DNA of 64,000 nt from Symbiodinium sp. CCMP2592 (Eukaryota; Sar; Dinophyceae; Suessiales; Symbiodiniaceae), in NCBI GenBank assembly GCA_905221615.1, contig CAJNDT010004968.1, positions 229,122 to 293,121 on the forward strand, in the 5' to 3' direction. Shown piece after piece: positions 11,101 through 20,508 of the stretch (positions are counted from its first letter, which is position 1; each line of letters starts with the position of its first letter). The notes beneath the pieces were generated by a model, which was not told where the DNA came from, did no database searches, and worked only from the letters and a program-made list of their open reading frames with translations. A program made the position numbers and the translations under genes.

Positions 11101-12661
11101 GATGGTCCGAAAGCTGCTCAATGATGTCCACCACTCGCTGGCTATTCTCTGGTCCCGATTCCTGCAGTGGTACGCCACAAGCATCATTTAGGCCCCGACG
11201 ATTCTCCACATCCGTGCAGAGATTGTGTTTGTTCTCATAACGGATCAAGACCACATCACCCCGTACGGCTTCGCCTCCGCGTCGCGGTCGGGCTTTGGCC
11301 TTGGGTCGTCGGTCCGAGGATGCAACACTCACATGATCTGTGGCGTCAACGTCCATTGGTTCAGCCTCTTGTGAAGGTACTCGACGTGGATATCGAAGAA
11401 GACTTTCCTTGATGATCTGGACGCCTCGAAGTACCAGGTCCCGGGTTGCAGCATTCTCTGTGCAATTTGACAGAGTATGCAGGTCACTGCCACAAGCAAC
11501 ACAGAATGTGATGCGATCGCTTCCGACTGACATCTCGCCCTGAGCGAGTACGCCAACATAGTCCTGAAGCTGCGTGACAAATCCTTCACGAATTGCATGC
11601 CTGGGATCAGGGCCTTCTGCACCTTGCTCTTCTTCGGGTTGCGCATCCACATCCACATCTTGTGCAGGTATTGGTGGAGCAACTGAGAACCCTGGATCGT
11701 CCGTGACGTTGTCAGCGGCCTGTGTCTCGTCGGTTCTCGTAATCTCTACAGGGTAGATATCACCATCGACGATCACTGTGAAATCAATCACGAGGTCAGC
11801 GGACATGTTGTTGACGATCTCAGCGACTGCTTCATTCTTCTTGGGCGGTGTCCTTTTGCGCGGGGAGTCAACCGTGATCAGCTCGATGGCTTCGGCCGAC
11901 GCGTAGCGGAAGAATGACCTTTCGATTCCTCTCGCACACGCATTTGCTCCCTCAAGGCCACCCCAATTCGGAAAATGACTTGGGTGTCTCATGGCAATCG
12001 TAAGAAGCCCGAGCGCCAGCTCCAATGTGTCACCCAGGAGCTCTTCCTTGGGCGAGACTGACCCTCGGTAGCATTCTTGGCGCTCTTCTGGAGTCAAAAG
12101 CATCCTCATGAAACCAGCATAAGCGCAGTTCCCGGCGTCGTAGTAGCAGATGTAGCATGTCTTGCCTTCGGAGTCGTATCCTCTGTCCCACGCCAACTGT
12201 TTGGCCTTTCCCCATGCCGCGTACTCGATGGCCTGACTGGCTGTGATTCGGAGACCACCGTAGTGAGAAACCGTCTTGCCGATGTCTTCATAGACCATCT
12301 CTGCACAAACTTTGAGGAACTCCTTGATGTCCACACGAGGATCCACGAATTGAAGCCTCAGGTCATAAAGGTGCTTTGCGCAAGCCAAGGTGTACTTCTG
12401 GGACGCGATCAAGTCATTGAAGGAGCTGATTTGATGCTGCATCTTCAAAGCTGAAGTATGCGCGCACCCAATGCAGTGCCCAGGATACCCGTTTCCGGTC
12501 GGCTTGAAGAAGGCTTGTGCGTAGCACTCAGCCAACTTCATTCCCTCACATCCTTGGCAATAGAACGTTCTCCCTTTGACATAACCAGTGTTCGGGGTCG
12601 CATAGGTGTCGATCCTGAACCAGTAGTGCCTGTTGTCGTAGTAGGCCTCGGGAACGGTCAT
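8141..12661 (-). CDS. Retrotransposon ORF2, C-terminal part with Tpt1/KptA-like domain
   Basis: 1,506 codons. In copy 2 the frame runs straight through from the upstream ORF2 piece (QDFDIAMTVPEAYY), so the ATG here is probably internal and the break near 12672 is a one-base loss. Residues 35-66 hold a C-x2-C ... C-x2-C pair, and 387-400 a further cysteine group. Residues 600-905 carry the Tpt1/KptA motif series. Residues 1025-1042 form CPAC ... CTSC, a zinc-ribbon pattern. An acidic Glu/Pro stretch covers 1075-1140, and the tail (1430-1485) is Gly/Lys/Arg-rich, as in RNA-binding regions. Residues 1150-1400 are unassigned. It sits downstream of pol, where other elements carry env or extra ORFs. 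Function in the element unknown. Confidence 0.85.
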   Translation of the reverse strand: MTVPEAYYDNRHYWFRIDTYATPNTGYVKGRTFYCQGCEGMKLAECYAQAFFKPTGNGYPGHCIGCAHTSALKMQHQISSFNDLIASQKYTLACAKHLYDLRLQFVDPRVDIKEFLKVCAEMVYEDIGKTVSHYGGLRITASQAIEYAAWGKAKQLAWDRGYDSEGKTCYICYYDAGNCAYAGFMRMLLTPEERQECYRGSVSPKEELLGDTLELALGLLTIAMRHPSHFPNWGGLEGANACARGIERSFFRYASAEAIELITVDSPRKRTPPKKNEAVAEIVNNMSADLVIDFTVIVDGDIYPVEITRTDETQAADNVTDDPGFSVAPPIPAQDVDVDAQPEEEQGAEGPDPRHAIREGFVTQLQDYVGVLAQGEMSVGSDRITFCVACGSDLHTLSNCTENAATRDLVLRGVQIIKESLLRYPRRVPSQEAEPMDVDATDHVSVASSDRRPKAKARPRRGGEAVRGDVVLIRYENKHNLCTDVENRRGLNDACGVPLQESGPENSQRVVDIIEQLSDHRDRRLPQRGDRPSFAYDENTHSYTNPGYESIGGGRPIRCGILDLIPTKGASFINNRWDIVNEVVLRNITRQRRLNADWALSCIQSDLRHRIARRPGSEWLDNRCQVAFNSVIKCDEGGWVLIEDLVRHEPLWTHESRRITEGVSRTDDQQKKRVYNERLQLLFQGNMIAATKRNKAKIRLQFLGVRVKDPGTEVLGSAGSNMLVSVRDQITEIQSNDHCRHGQRYLNLCNGWVKPWAVRATSGHSAHSDPQNNLLQLDKNRFAISPSMTLLQRLGGAFHATACRNLDSIVTQGIMPGSEDPDGDFDHRRQFRGNQGGRLHSYWGVFAPFDHRNATTKMRVHGRDAKHMPLAVLHVPSQDLAREDGRITDSGIMIVGRTIPFHFVKEVWFCVPDPRDTHSFALVEKIYDERLEKELVLDYNASPLLPEFERYRTPSKIMELLCEMPPGPHDTSKEQIIRDLTTVLESHRENTVRHHYMDKGIKFVIKNWRPEDLRRDEDGRRMRVCPACYNIVPACFSRCTSCWSQFISSGYYQGSPQRETPTEIPSDFIAQTMEAAAAAVPEAPEEEQEAMEVETVAEPEEIPEPSLVAEDDPEQEPDEEMDVEPEEDFDDAVPEAIAQERRPVFITGQSLNIDPELQLARTAMQPSYYSGKRNAHCIDANMTALSYMAYVVCRSIYKAWSGFAKWATMPLFQMRESFALGQRYDVLGKWGSLAAVDKETGVSRDVTDEEIIRFAKEPENLKQYDPNGTYTLKRFRTNQMLSLLVRGANMMGIGRDNFNPTTYLKSDRDEDVKAMHFCCLNVLCEVIPMVTGHQQFSVLRPTPTGTVDFLYIDPVGILLTHSDQSVQTIALLVDHSVQMPAHFMDRLNRSKTERQQNPTTKRTEALHHISAADYLPPGGTSILDTPVTTEERESASSSKGPSKGRGRTGGEQHGGWNTNSYHDYIAAKGRNKGKDKGKPRNQYLEENLRPWDRDPTSTRRWWRDNA
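9947..10864 (-). other. Tpt1/KptA-like RNA 2'-phosphotransferase domain (in ORF2 copy 1)
   Basis: Residues 600-905 of the 1,506-codon frame carry, in the family's order: LRHR (607-610), GGWVLIEDLV (637-646), KIRLQFLGV (697-705), VRATSGHS (758-765), FHATACRNLDSIVTQGI (798-814), GRLHSYWGVFA (837-847), LAVLHVPSQDL (870-880) and GRTIPFHFVKEVW (896-908). Tpt1/KptA enzymes remove a 2'-phosphate from RNA using NAD+, with catalytic Arg-His and two further Arg. Candidates here are R608, H609, R759 and R838. The gap between GWV and GHS is longer than usual. The motif order is seen directly; activity is inferred. Confidence 0.72.
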
Positions 12662-14997
12662 GGCGATGTCAAATCCTGCCAGGTGACTGTGGACGATTCA
12701 GCGACCGTGTCACCCTGGGCACCCGACCTGATCTGTTGCTGCTGTTCCCCCGTAAACCATGTCTGCGAAATCTTGGTGGACGTCTTGACTTCACTCTTGT
12801 CCTCCCAAATCTCGACAAGCGACGGGTGAGCGACTAAGTCGGTTCTGACTGTCTCGTCCCATGAGCGAACTTTCGATGCCTCAACAAAGCACGTGGATAC
12901 CATCTTCTCGCAAAACAGCTGCTTCTCATAGATAGCTAGGCCCAATTTGAACCTGACCCGATTGTCCGGTGGTGGCACCTTTTCGACTGACAATGTATGT
13001 ACGCCCGACGACGCATGTTTCGCCTGACTGTACATTCTTGACCAAAACGAAGATCCATGAATCACCACACATGCTCGGGCCCGCAACTCCAGTTCAATAT
13101 ACATTCCCAGCGCGTGGAAACCATTGAACATAGAAGCTTTCTGTCGAAGGTAATTGCTGGCTGCTCCTACGAACCGTAAGTCGTGGTTGATGTTGACAAT
13201 TGGAGGGCGCGTGGTACGCTTCCCTGCCGCAATGATGGGGTCAACGTACGTGGCCTTGAGCTGTCGCTGCAAATCAGCACGAATCGCTGCTCCGTCTCCG
13301 ACCTCACTCATCGGAAATGATATGTTCTCGATGAGGATCGCTTGGAGAGACAGATGGTAGTGCAATGTGACGGTTGCAAGCTGCTCTTCAGTCAAGCCAT
13401 CCAATGTCTCATTCACAGATTCCAACGATCCCTTTGTGACTTGGAAGTTGTAGTTGGCACCTGCGGTGATCGACGGGCTCACAATGTAGATCTCACTCCA
13501 TCCATGCATGACGAGATTCTCTCTCACTGTATGCGATGACCCTCTGGTCCTTGCGACCATGTCAAAGTCTTGGACGAGGATTGTGCATTGAGAGCGCATA
13601 GTCGCGGCATCAGGCTTGCCACCCATACCCAAACTATTGCGAAATCCGTTCAGCGTGTTCATGGTGTTGATCCTTGCTTCTGCCGGAATTTCATCGTTGT
13701 CGACAAGATCGCTGTCTGCCTCGATCATCACAGCCGAGGTAAGCATTGGAGGAGAAGGAAGATGCACGCACGACACCAATGCCAATGCATGGTATAGCCG
13801 CGAGTACATCCGTAACCACATCTTCGTGCTCAGCTTCACGTAGACCTTCAGGTTGAGACCCTTGTCGTCACTTTGAGAGACGGATCGAATCCTTGCCAAG
13901 TAGGTCACCAGTCTTCTGACGTAATGCTGAATTGGTGTGGTCCCCACGTCGTGGTTGGCCACGAACTTTGGCGTCTCATCAATGGTAGGTGGGTACTCGT
14001 CTTGATCACGGGTCGTCGCCAGCAAGCTCGAGCGACAGCCCTTTTCATCGATGTTGACGTAATGGTACCAACTTTCCTGAGCGCCAGCGGGGATTGGAGC
14101 TTCCTCCCATGTCGGTTGCGATGGTTCCTCTTCCGGTTGCGAAGTCGGTGGTTGTGGAGGAGGTGCCGCAGAAGATGACGACGCCGATGCCGTTGCCTCG
14201 TCCGTCCTTGCCCTCTTTGGTCCGTGGCTAGGGGTGGCTCGAGGCTCGGTAGCGGATCCTTGTGGTTGTCCCGGCGTTCTTCCATGCTCAGGGTGCACGA
14301 TTCCTTCCGGTTCGAGGTTGCTTGCCGTAGGCATCGCCACCCTCCCCGTTGAGTACACCCAGCTAGGATGCCGTTGAAGATTGGGCGGAAATAGGCCATC
14401 ATCTTGCAGAAGCGGTCTTGGTGCCTCCATCTGTTGGAATTCTGCTTCCCATATGCTCAACGTGGCGCGTTTGGTAGAGCAGTCGACCACATACCCAGAT
14501 TCAACTCCGCATTGATTCCAGGTGTAGCTACGGAACGCATCCGGCAATTGGAAGCCGTTCCTGTCCTGATCTGCACATACAGCATCCACGTGGTGCTTGA
14601 GGAAAGAGTACGTGGTGTAGTCGGAATCAGGGAGCACATCATTGGACCATCTGTAATGCGGGTGTCCAGTGTCTGGATCAACCCATGATACGTAGGAATG
14701 AAGCACGTGGAGACAGACACTGAACGCCTGGAGCGAGTTCATCGCAAAGGCGAGCGGGTGTCCCATGCCTTGAGGCATTGTGCGCATCATCAGGGCCAGC
14801 TGGTGAACGTTGAGTGGCGTGGCGCCATCGTTGTTCGCAGCACATTCTTGGTTGTAGGTCCGTAGTCCATATCCAGTGTGTTTCGCGAACATGTACATCA
14901 GCTTGCACACCCTACATAACGTAGGCTCCGCCAACAGGTCTGATTGGTCAGGTGCTCTACCCGACATTGGCAACTTGTGGTAGTAGTCCTGATTCAC
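12658..14997 (-). CDS. Retrotransposon ORF2, middle part (copy 1)
   Basis: 779 codons in the frame that precedes the KptA-bearing part. It is separated from the N-terminal piece by a one-base loss near 15012 (GATT against GAATT in copy 2). Visible features are a CRVC pair near the start, a Ser/Pro/Gln-rich linker around residues 240-300, and a long globular remainder with no motif I recognise. Copy 2 keeps the upstream join intact, so this is one protein with its neighbours. Confidence 0.75.
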   Translation of the reverse strand: MNQDYYHKLPMSGRAPDQSDLLAEPTLCRVCKLMYMFAKHTGYGLRTYNQECAANNDGATPLNVHQLALMMRTMPQGMGHPLAFAMNSLQAFSVCLHVLHSYVSWVDPDTGHPHYRWSNDVLPDSDYTTYSFLKHHVDAVCADQDRNGFQLPDAFRSYTWNQCGVESGYVVDCSTKRATLSIWEAEFQQMEAPRPLLQDDGLFPPNLQRHPSWVYSTGRVAMPTASNLEPEGIVHPEHGRTPGQPQGSATEPRATPSHGPKRARTDEATASASSSSAAPPPQPPTSQPEEEPSQPTWEEAPIPAGAQESWYHYVNIDEKGCRSSLLATTRDQDEYPPTIDETPKFVANHDVGTTPIQHYVRRLVTYLARIRSVSQSDDKGLNLKVYVKLSTKMWLRMYSRLYHALALVSCVHLPSPPMLTSAVMIEADSDLVDNDEIPAEARINTMNTLNGFRNSLGMGGKPDAATMRSQCTILVQDFDMVARTRGSSHTVRENLVMHGWSEIYIVSPSITAGANYNFQVTKGSLESVNETLDGLTEEQLATVTLHYHLSLQAILIENISFPMSEVGDGAAIRADLQRQLKATYVDPIIAAGKRTTRPPIVNINHDLRFVGAASNYLRQKASMFNGFHALGMYIELELRARACVVIHGSSFWSRMYSQAKHASSGVHTLSVEKVPPPDNRVRFKLGLAIYEKQLFCEKMVSTCFVEASKVRSWDETVRTDLVAHPSLVEIWEDKSEVKTSTKISQTWFTGEQQQQIRSGAQGDTVAESSTVTWQDLTSP

Positions 14998-15641
14998 CGT
15001 ATACCATTGTTGATTCTCGTGTCTGTCACAGTCTGGTAGGGCGTCTCCACGGAGTTGATGAGAACAGCGAGGTTGTAGTAGCCGTCCGCAGTGACGATGT
15101 TCCTTGTTGCAGTGTTCAAGTCGAACCGAACTTGCTTTCGTTCTTGTTCCAGTTCAACCACAGCCAATTTTGCATCATCGCGGATCACTTCCTCATCCAC
15201 CATGAACCTGGTGATGGCATTGTACTTCCCCTCGTGGTCAGCAACAATGTGTTTGAGACCTCCGCCAAACTTAGTGACCATGGCGAGTATCTCCCCATAG
15301 GGTTTGTCCATGTACTCCTCAGGAGCAGCAAGCAAGCAAGCTTTGAGGATTTCTCGGACTCGAATGGAAAGATCTCCTCCTGACGACAGATTTGCACACG
15401 TGAACAGCAAGACCAACGGAGGTGCTTTGAACGCTGCCCATGTGCGAATGAGATCATTGTCGACCACTTTGTCTTTCGTAATCTTCGGCGGGAGCGAGAC
15501 GCTCTGCGACGAATCCCCAGAATACATCTCCAGGAACTTGTGGAACTTCAGAAACGTTCGCATCATCCCACCAGACGGGAAAACTTCTTCGTGGTCCACT
15601 CCTTCGAAGGCCAGCTCGTAGGCATTGTAGCTTTCAGCCAT
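14994..15641 (-). CDS. Retrotransposon ORF2, N-terminal part (copy 1)
   Basis: 215 codons starting MAESYNAYELAFEGV. The ATG lies 112 bases after the gag-pol stop codon at 15754, so ORF2 is a separate reading frame. The spacer holds two short stem-loop candidates on the coding strand: GTCTG-AC-CAGAC and CCTCC-TAC-GGAGG. How ORF2 is expressed is unknown; trans-splicing of a polycistronic RNA is one option in dinoflagellates. No domain recognised. Confidence 0.75.
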   Translation of the reverse strand: MAESYNAYELAFEGVDHEEVFPSGGMMRTFLKFHKFLEMYSGDSSQSVSLPPKITKDKVVDNDLIRTWAAFKAPPLVLLFTCANLSSGGDLSIRVREILKACLLAAPEEYMDKPYGEILAMVTKFGGGLKHIVADHEGKYNAITRFMVDEEVIRDDAKLAVVELEQERKQVRFDLNTATRNIVTADGYYNLAVLINSVETPYQTVTDTRINNGIR

Positions 15642-15753
15642 GGCTCGGGTTTCGGTCCTTCCTCCGTAGGAGGGAAGTCCCTACACCCTACTCGACTTCA
15701 CGGTTCCGGGTTCTCCGTAAGAGGCACCCTTCCCCGATCCGTCTGGTCAGACC

Positions 15754-18700
15754 TTAGTTGTTCCTTAGTTGGGGCTGTCTAATAGCCCCTTCATCAGCGT
15801 CTACACACTGATGTTGCTGCCATGCAATGTCCTCAGATTCATGTGCAACATGACTGACACTGACATGAGCTCGAACAAGGCTGCGAACATTTCTCGCAAT
15901 TGACCGCCATGAAACATCAATGCGCTGCGACAAACTGTTCTTCGAATCATGGTCCAAGCAATCATTCAGTCTCATCACCAAACGGTCCGCTTCAGGCATG
16001 TTAGAGAACATGATCCTGCGTCCACCACCATCGCCATCAGCACCAACATGATCACCAACCTTAACCTTCGTCACCTTGCCACTTGAAACAAGAGCATGCA
16101 ACTCCGGCCAAGACCAACATGAGCATGAAGAAGGCATGTCAAGCGAAAAATAGACGTCGGAAAATTCCGCACACTTCTTCAGCAGGCGTTTGAGAGATTT
16201 CAAGACACTTCTGAAAACCTTGTACTTCCCACCAGAACGTTTTTCACCCCCCACGCAAGCCCCTTCACTACTTCCAGGACCAACACCTGATCGCAAAAGC
16301 GATGCCACGAATAGCACAGGTGTGCGCAGGTCGTTCCGGCACGCATCCTTCATTGTACCGATAAGGCTGTCCTCATCGGCCTTGGAGCTGATCAGCTCCT
16401 TGCAAGTTATGCGAGAGCAACCTTTAGTGGACTTAGGTACGGCGTAGCCGTTACCCAAGCCACAGAGGTCAACAATCATGCGGTCTGGCTTCCGTCCACC
16501 AGCCTTCGACGGCATGGCTACCAATCTCCCATCGCCAGTTGCCTGAAATTTCAAGGCTTTAAGCAATCTTCTGGAGATTTGGCTAGTCAACTCGCATTTA
16601 TCAGATCGATCCTTAGCGTCCGAATCAGTCATGTGCAAATGTTTGGACGAGCACACATCAGACGACTTAGGATGCAACGCGACGTTTGCGGCAATGTACT
16701 CCCATTCATCCTTGCAGTAGCCGAGCTCAACGGCGGTTCCAGGAGATACAGGATCCCGAAAGGTATAACGCTGCCCGTGAGTGCATCCTTGGATCTTGAT
16801 GCTCTTCCACATGGCATCTTCCTGAAGTCCCTTGTACTGCTTGGTTTCCTGGACTGGTACTCGAGGAGGCACTTCGATGATGATTTGGAACCCCCATGAT
16901 GCCGCTCTGCGCGCAATTCTTTGGACGACCTCCCCCCATGGGTAGTCTGTCCGCAATTTGGCCCTTTCAGGGTTGTCAGCGATTTTCCGACTCAGCCACG
17001 AATTCTTGCCCAACACCCCTGCACCAATGAAGATTACGGAGTTAGGGTTGTCTTTCCTTGCTTGCACCACATCAAAGATGTAGGCGCACATGGCGTCGTC
17101 AACTTCTCGCCCCATACTCAGAACATTTACTTGCAGCCCAGGGTCGTAGTGAGAATCGGGAGCATGCTGGGCGATGCAATCCTTGCCTGGAGCATACTCA
17201 TTCCACCAGTTCTCCTCATCGACTCCTATCAATGTCCATACCGTCACTGCCTTTGGAGCATCTTTGATAGTGATACGGTACTTCCACCGGCTGTAAGGAT
17301 TCTTGTAAGCATGGACCAACCTTCCATCGTGGTCGAGGAATTGGATCACCAGGCCCTCCTTGGGTTTGTTTTCGGCGAAATTGACCACGTGAGGCACAAT
17401 TGCTCCATCATATCCTTGATATTCCCTTTTCTGTTCCGCCGCATCATGCCATACATCTTCGTACACCGATGACCATTGGTCATAACCAAATTGAGAGGCT
17501 TGACTTTTGGATTGGCCGTTGAAACAAAATCCCTGGTGTAATGTAAAGCCCTGGTACCCCCCATGGATGGCACGCGCCAGTGTGACAACCACCGCTCGCC
17601 ATTGGGCGGGCAGGGCGCGCACATAAGACTGGCCGAGAGGCGGCTCAGGAATAGGCAGAAACGGCGGCGCAAGGACGTCCGCAATGGCAGCGGGGCGCAA
17701 ATGCCCCCGCACGGGATGGTACTGGAACACAGCACGTTCCACGTAGCGGTCGAACTTGCCCGGTGTGTCAAGGATAGCAGCACGATCCTCCATTTGGTGC
17801 CACTGCCCTTCACGAAGAATCCAAGTCGACCGAAGGTAACGACCAGGCGGCAACGCAGAAGGCGGCCCCCGCAACATGCGCGGGAACTTGACAACCAGGA
17901 TGGGGTCCACACTGTCATGTTCTTGCAAGCCTTCCTTACTCGACAATCCAGCGCGATACAACACCTGAGGGAGGATCGGCGTCTGCGTGTAAGGAAAACA
18001 AGGCACCTCGCTCTTGAACGAGTAGTGCTGCTGACCCTTCTCATCCGTGCTTTGGGTATGAGTAGGCCGCATCAGATCCATAATCTCTTGGGAGCCGATG
18101 AGATCCGGCGGAAAGATGTTGATGAGCTGACACGCATGTGTCCAGGACACGGAATCCTTGAACGATTTGGTGTGTATGTCCGCGGACATCTTGGCAGTGA
18201 CCTCGTAGGCAAGAGAAACGTAACCTTCCTGAAAGATAGAATGCATCCATCCAATACAGATACCGTGGGTACGTTCCAAGTGACGCATAGTCGGATTCTT
18301 GCCCGTGCGAATCACCCCGATCATGGTCTGGTTGTCGTCGTAGAAGACGAAGTTGGGGTCTTGCCCCCCAAGCTGCTGCCACAACGTGATAGCAGGCAAT
18401 CCAAGACGTGACATGGCAAAGTCGGCCGCGACAATCTCGGCCTCAGGTGTGGAATGACTCAAGCATCCCTGCCTTTTGCTAAGTCCCGCCAAGGGAAATC
18501 TTGTGTGAGAACCTTGAATGTGCAAATGAGCACCGGAGGTAGATTTCAAACTTTCTCCACAACCTGCATAGTCCGCATCTGCAAACAGCCCGATGGACGA
18601 GTCCTCCAAGGAGTTCCCGACCCATCCAATCATCATGTGATGTTTGGACTGGTGCACATAGGCCATGAGATGATGAAGAAGAGCATCCTCCTTCTTGGTC

Positions 18701-20508
18701 CATTTCGTGATCTTGCGTGCGAGATTGTTGATACTGCGCAGAAGATCAAAGCGGCAAATGCGCGCGGCATAAAGCAATTTCATGAGAATGCTGGCTGCCT
18801 GCGGAGCAAGTGCGCCGCGATTGGCCTCGTTGATTTCCTCTTCCTCGGGCGCCTTGGGAATAGGTGGAGGCGGAACGAGCCGACCATCCTTATCAACAGG
18901 CATGGTGTGTCCACACCACGTGCATCGATGGCTTTTACCTGACTGTGCCGGAGCGCGAGCTGGGTGATTCTTAGTCTCCTCAGCCGGACTCGGCGATGGT
19001 ACCGTCTTGAATTTTGTCGGATCGAACCCAGTCACGTCGCAGTACTTCTTGACTGTCATGTCCAGGTACGTCTCCATGTCGTAGGTAACGGTCTGCACCT
19101 TCGTTTTGTCATGCAACGTTGCCTCGCCCTTGGAGATGCGACAACCCAGATACAAGCCCAGCGGCGTTTCTTCTTCCAATCGAAGTTCTTGGCGCAGCAT
19201 GTCCCAACCCTTGGGTAGATTCTCTTTGGGTCCTGCCATCTTGAGATCATCCACGTAGATGACAAGTAAGAGCTTCATTTGCGGGTGAAAGTACAATGAT
19301 GGCCATTCATCACCAATCGGCTTGAATCCTACTTTCTGTACCGCGGTGTGGCAATGTTGTTCCCACATGGTTCCTGCGTCAGGATGTCCATATAGAGCTT
19401 TGATCAGGCGACATACCGGCCTACGGAATTTGTGCCGTTTCGCAGATGGATGCCAGGCTTCATCAGGCAGTTCAACCCAACACGGAGTGCCCGACAATCT
19501 AGCCTGAATGTATGCTTGGATAGCATCCGCCATCTGGACATCGTTGCCAGGAAGACATCCGTAATAATCTGCCCATCGTGAGGCGTCAAACGTAGCCGGG
19601 GAATTCCCCAAATCCTGAAACAATGCGGCTTCCATATTCTGGTCTTTGACCTGATCACCGAGTAGTACACCTCGCCCCTTGAACTTCCTGGCAGGATCGT
19701 CCTCTTTGAGCTGATAGTTCTTCTCGTATATCAGTCCATGTACTCGCGCCATGTGTACTTTCTCACCTTTCTTCTTTGCCTCAGCGACGACGTCGTCATA
19801 CTCACGCGTAGTTGAGAAGTCAAACACTTCTTGGTCCCACAATCCCTTCCATTCTTTCATGAAAGCTTCCATGGCCTTGGGATTGTTGATCATTTCTTTG
19901 CGTGTGACGGGTCGAGTGACCATGGCATTGAAGCACGATCCTCCTGCATGATTCTTTTCCCGATGTACGTTTCTGTGAGAAGTCGTACACGGCATAGAAG
20001 GAATCCAGTTATCATCCATGACCATATGCGCCGGAACAGCCGGCACGACATCTGCCAAGAATTGTTCCTGTGTATATTGATCCACATAGGACTGTGCCCA
20101 TGACCAACCATCGTCGTCGTCAACGGTCACGTTGAGTTGCAGATCAATTTCTTCACACGGGACAATCTTGGGAAAGATCATGTTGTCCAAAGTCTTGGTG
20201 ACTATCTTCTTTCCTATCACAGCCTTCTTCCGGTCTTTCTTGGCAACTCGAGCTTTGTCTCGCTTTTCTTTCTTGTATGCTGCCTTCTTCTCCGCTTCGC
20301 TCATCTTCTTCCATGCTTCCGGAGAATAAGAATGGATAGGTCGCCGTGTAGGAAGAGTTCGTCGACCATCACTTCGGATCTTGTACGGAACTCCCCTTTT
20401 GTCGATCTTGCAAGCTTCACCGTCATCGGTAAGATATACAATGCCGTCTCCTTTCTTCCCCGTACTCCAATGTTCAATCTCCTCGGGAGCCAACTTCTTT
20501 TCTTTCAA
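15754..20508 (-). CDS. Pol: reverse transcriptase, RNase H and long C-terminal tail (copy 1)
   Basis: 1,584 codons. The Copia-type RT core spans about residues 209-460, with CRLIKALYGHPDAG (366-379) and the catalytic VIYVDD (416-421). A small cysteine motif, CTWCGH (529-534), sits between RT and RNase H. RNase H spans about 628-784: GLFADADYAGC, STPEAE, YDDNQT and the closing DIHTKSFKD. Residues 785-1584 are a tail of about 800 residues beyond the normal end of a Copia Pol, with IFIGAGVLGKNSW (1159-1171) and IVDLCGLGNGYAVP (1345-1358); I cannot assign it. The 5' side is joined to integrase in copy 2, so the start here is an artefact of a one-base loss near 20596. Confidence 0.92.
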   Translation of the reverse strand: MKEKKLAPEEIEHWSTGKKGDGIVYLTDDGEACKIDKRGVPYKIRSDGRRTLPTRRPIHSYSPEAWKKMSEAEKKAAYKKEKRDKARVAKKDRKKAVIGKKIVTKTLDNMIFPKIVPCEEIDLQLNVTVDDDDGWSWAQSYVDQYTQEQFLADVVPAVPAHMVMDDNWIPSMPCTTSHRNVHREKNHAGGSCFNAMVTRPVTRKEMINNPKAMEAFMKEWKGLWDQEVFDFSTTREYDDVVAEAKKKGEKVHMARVHGLIYEKNYQLKEDDPARKFKGRGVLLGDQVKDQNMEAALFQDLGNSPATFDASRWADYYGCLPGNDVQMADAIQAYIQARLSGTPCWVELPDEAWHPSAKRHKFRRPVCRLIKALYGHPDAGTMWEQHCHTAVQKVGFKPIGDEWPSLYFHPQMKLLLVIYVDDLKMAGPKENLPKGWDMLRQELRLEEETPLGLYLGCRISKGEATLHDKTKVQTVTYDMETYLDMTVKKYCDVTGFDPTKFKTVPSPSPAEETKNHPARAPAQSGKSHRCTWCGHTMPVDKDGRLVPPPPIPKAPEEEEINEANRGALAPQAASILMKLLYAARICRFDLLRSINNLARKITKWTKKEDALLHHLMAYVHQSKHHMMIGWVGNSLEDSSIGLFADADYAGCGESLKSTSGAHLHIQGSHTRFPLAGLSKRQGCLSHSTPEAEIVAADFAMSRLGLPAITLWQQLGGQDPNFVFYDDNQTMIGVIRTGKNPTMRHLERTHGICIGWMHSIFQEGYVSLAYEVTAKMSADIHTKSFKDSVSWTHACQLINIFPPDLIGSQEIMDLMRPTHTQSTDEKGQQHYSFKSEVPCFPYTQTPILPQVLYRAGLSSKEGLQEHDSVDPILVVKFPRMLRGPPSALPPGRYLRSTWILREGQWHQMEDRAAILDTPGKFDRYVERAVFQYHPVRGHLRPAAIADVLAPPFLPIPEPPLGQSYVRALPAQWRAVVVTLARAIHGGYQGFTLHQGFCFNGQSKSQASQFGYDQWSSVYEDVWHDAAEQKREYQGYDGAIVPHVVNFAENKPKEGLVIQFLDHDGRLVHAYKNPYSRWKYRITIKDAPKAVTVWTLIGVDEENWWNEYAPGKDCIAQHAPDSHYDPGLQVNVLSMGREVDDAMCAYIFDVVQARKDNPNSVIFIGAGVLGKNSWLSRKIADNPERAKLRTDYPWGEVVQRIARRAASWGFQIIIEVPPRVPVQETKQYKGLQEDAMWKSIKIQGCTHGQRYTFRDPVSPGTAVELGYCKDEWEYIAANVALHPKSSDVCSSKHLHMTDSDAKDRSDKCELTSQISRRLLKALKFQATGDGRLVAMPSKAGGRKPDRMIVDLCGLGNGYAVPKSTKGCSRITCKELISSKADEDSLIGTMKDACRNDLRTPVLFVASLLRSGVGPGSSEGACVGGEKRSGGKYKVFRSVLKSLKRLLKKCAEFSDVYFSLDMPSSCSCWSWPELHALVSSGKVTKVKVGDHVGADGDGGGRRIMFSNMPEADRLVMRLNDCLDHDSKNSLSQRIDVSWRSIARNVRSLVRAHVSVSHVAHESEDIAWQQHQCVDADEGAIRQPQLRNN

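Noticed and set aside
13905..14402. 165-codon minus-strand frame rich in Arg and His inside ORF2, with a twin at 34969-35466
   Set aside because: Overlaps the well-supported ORF2 frame; its His/Arg runs mirror the Ser/Pro-rich linker in another frame.
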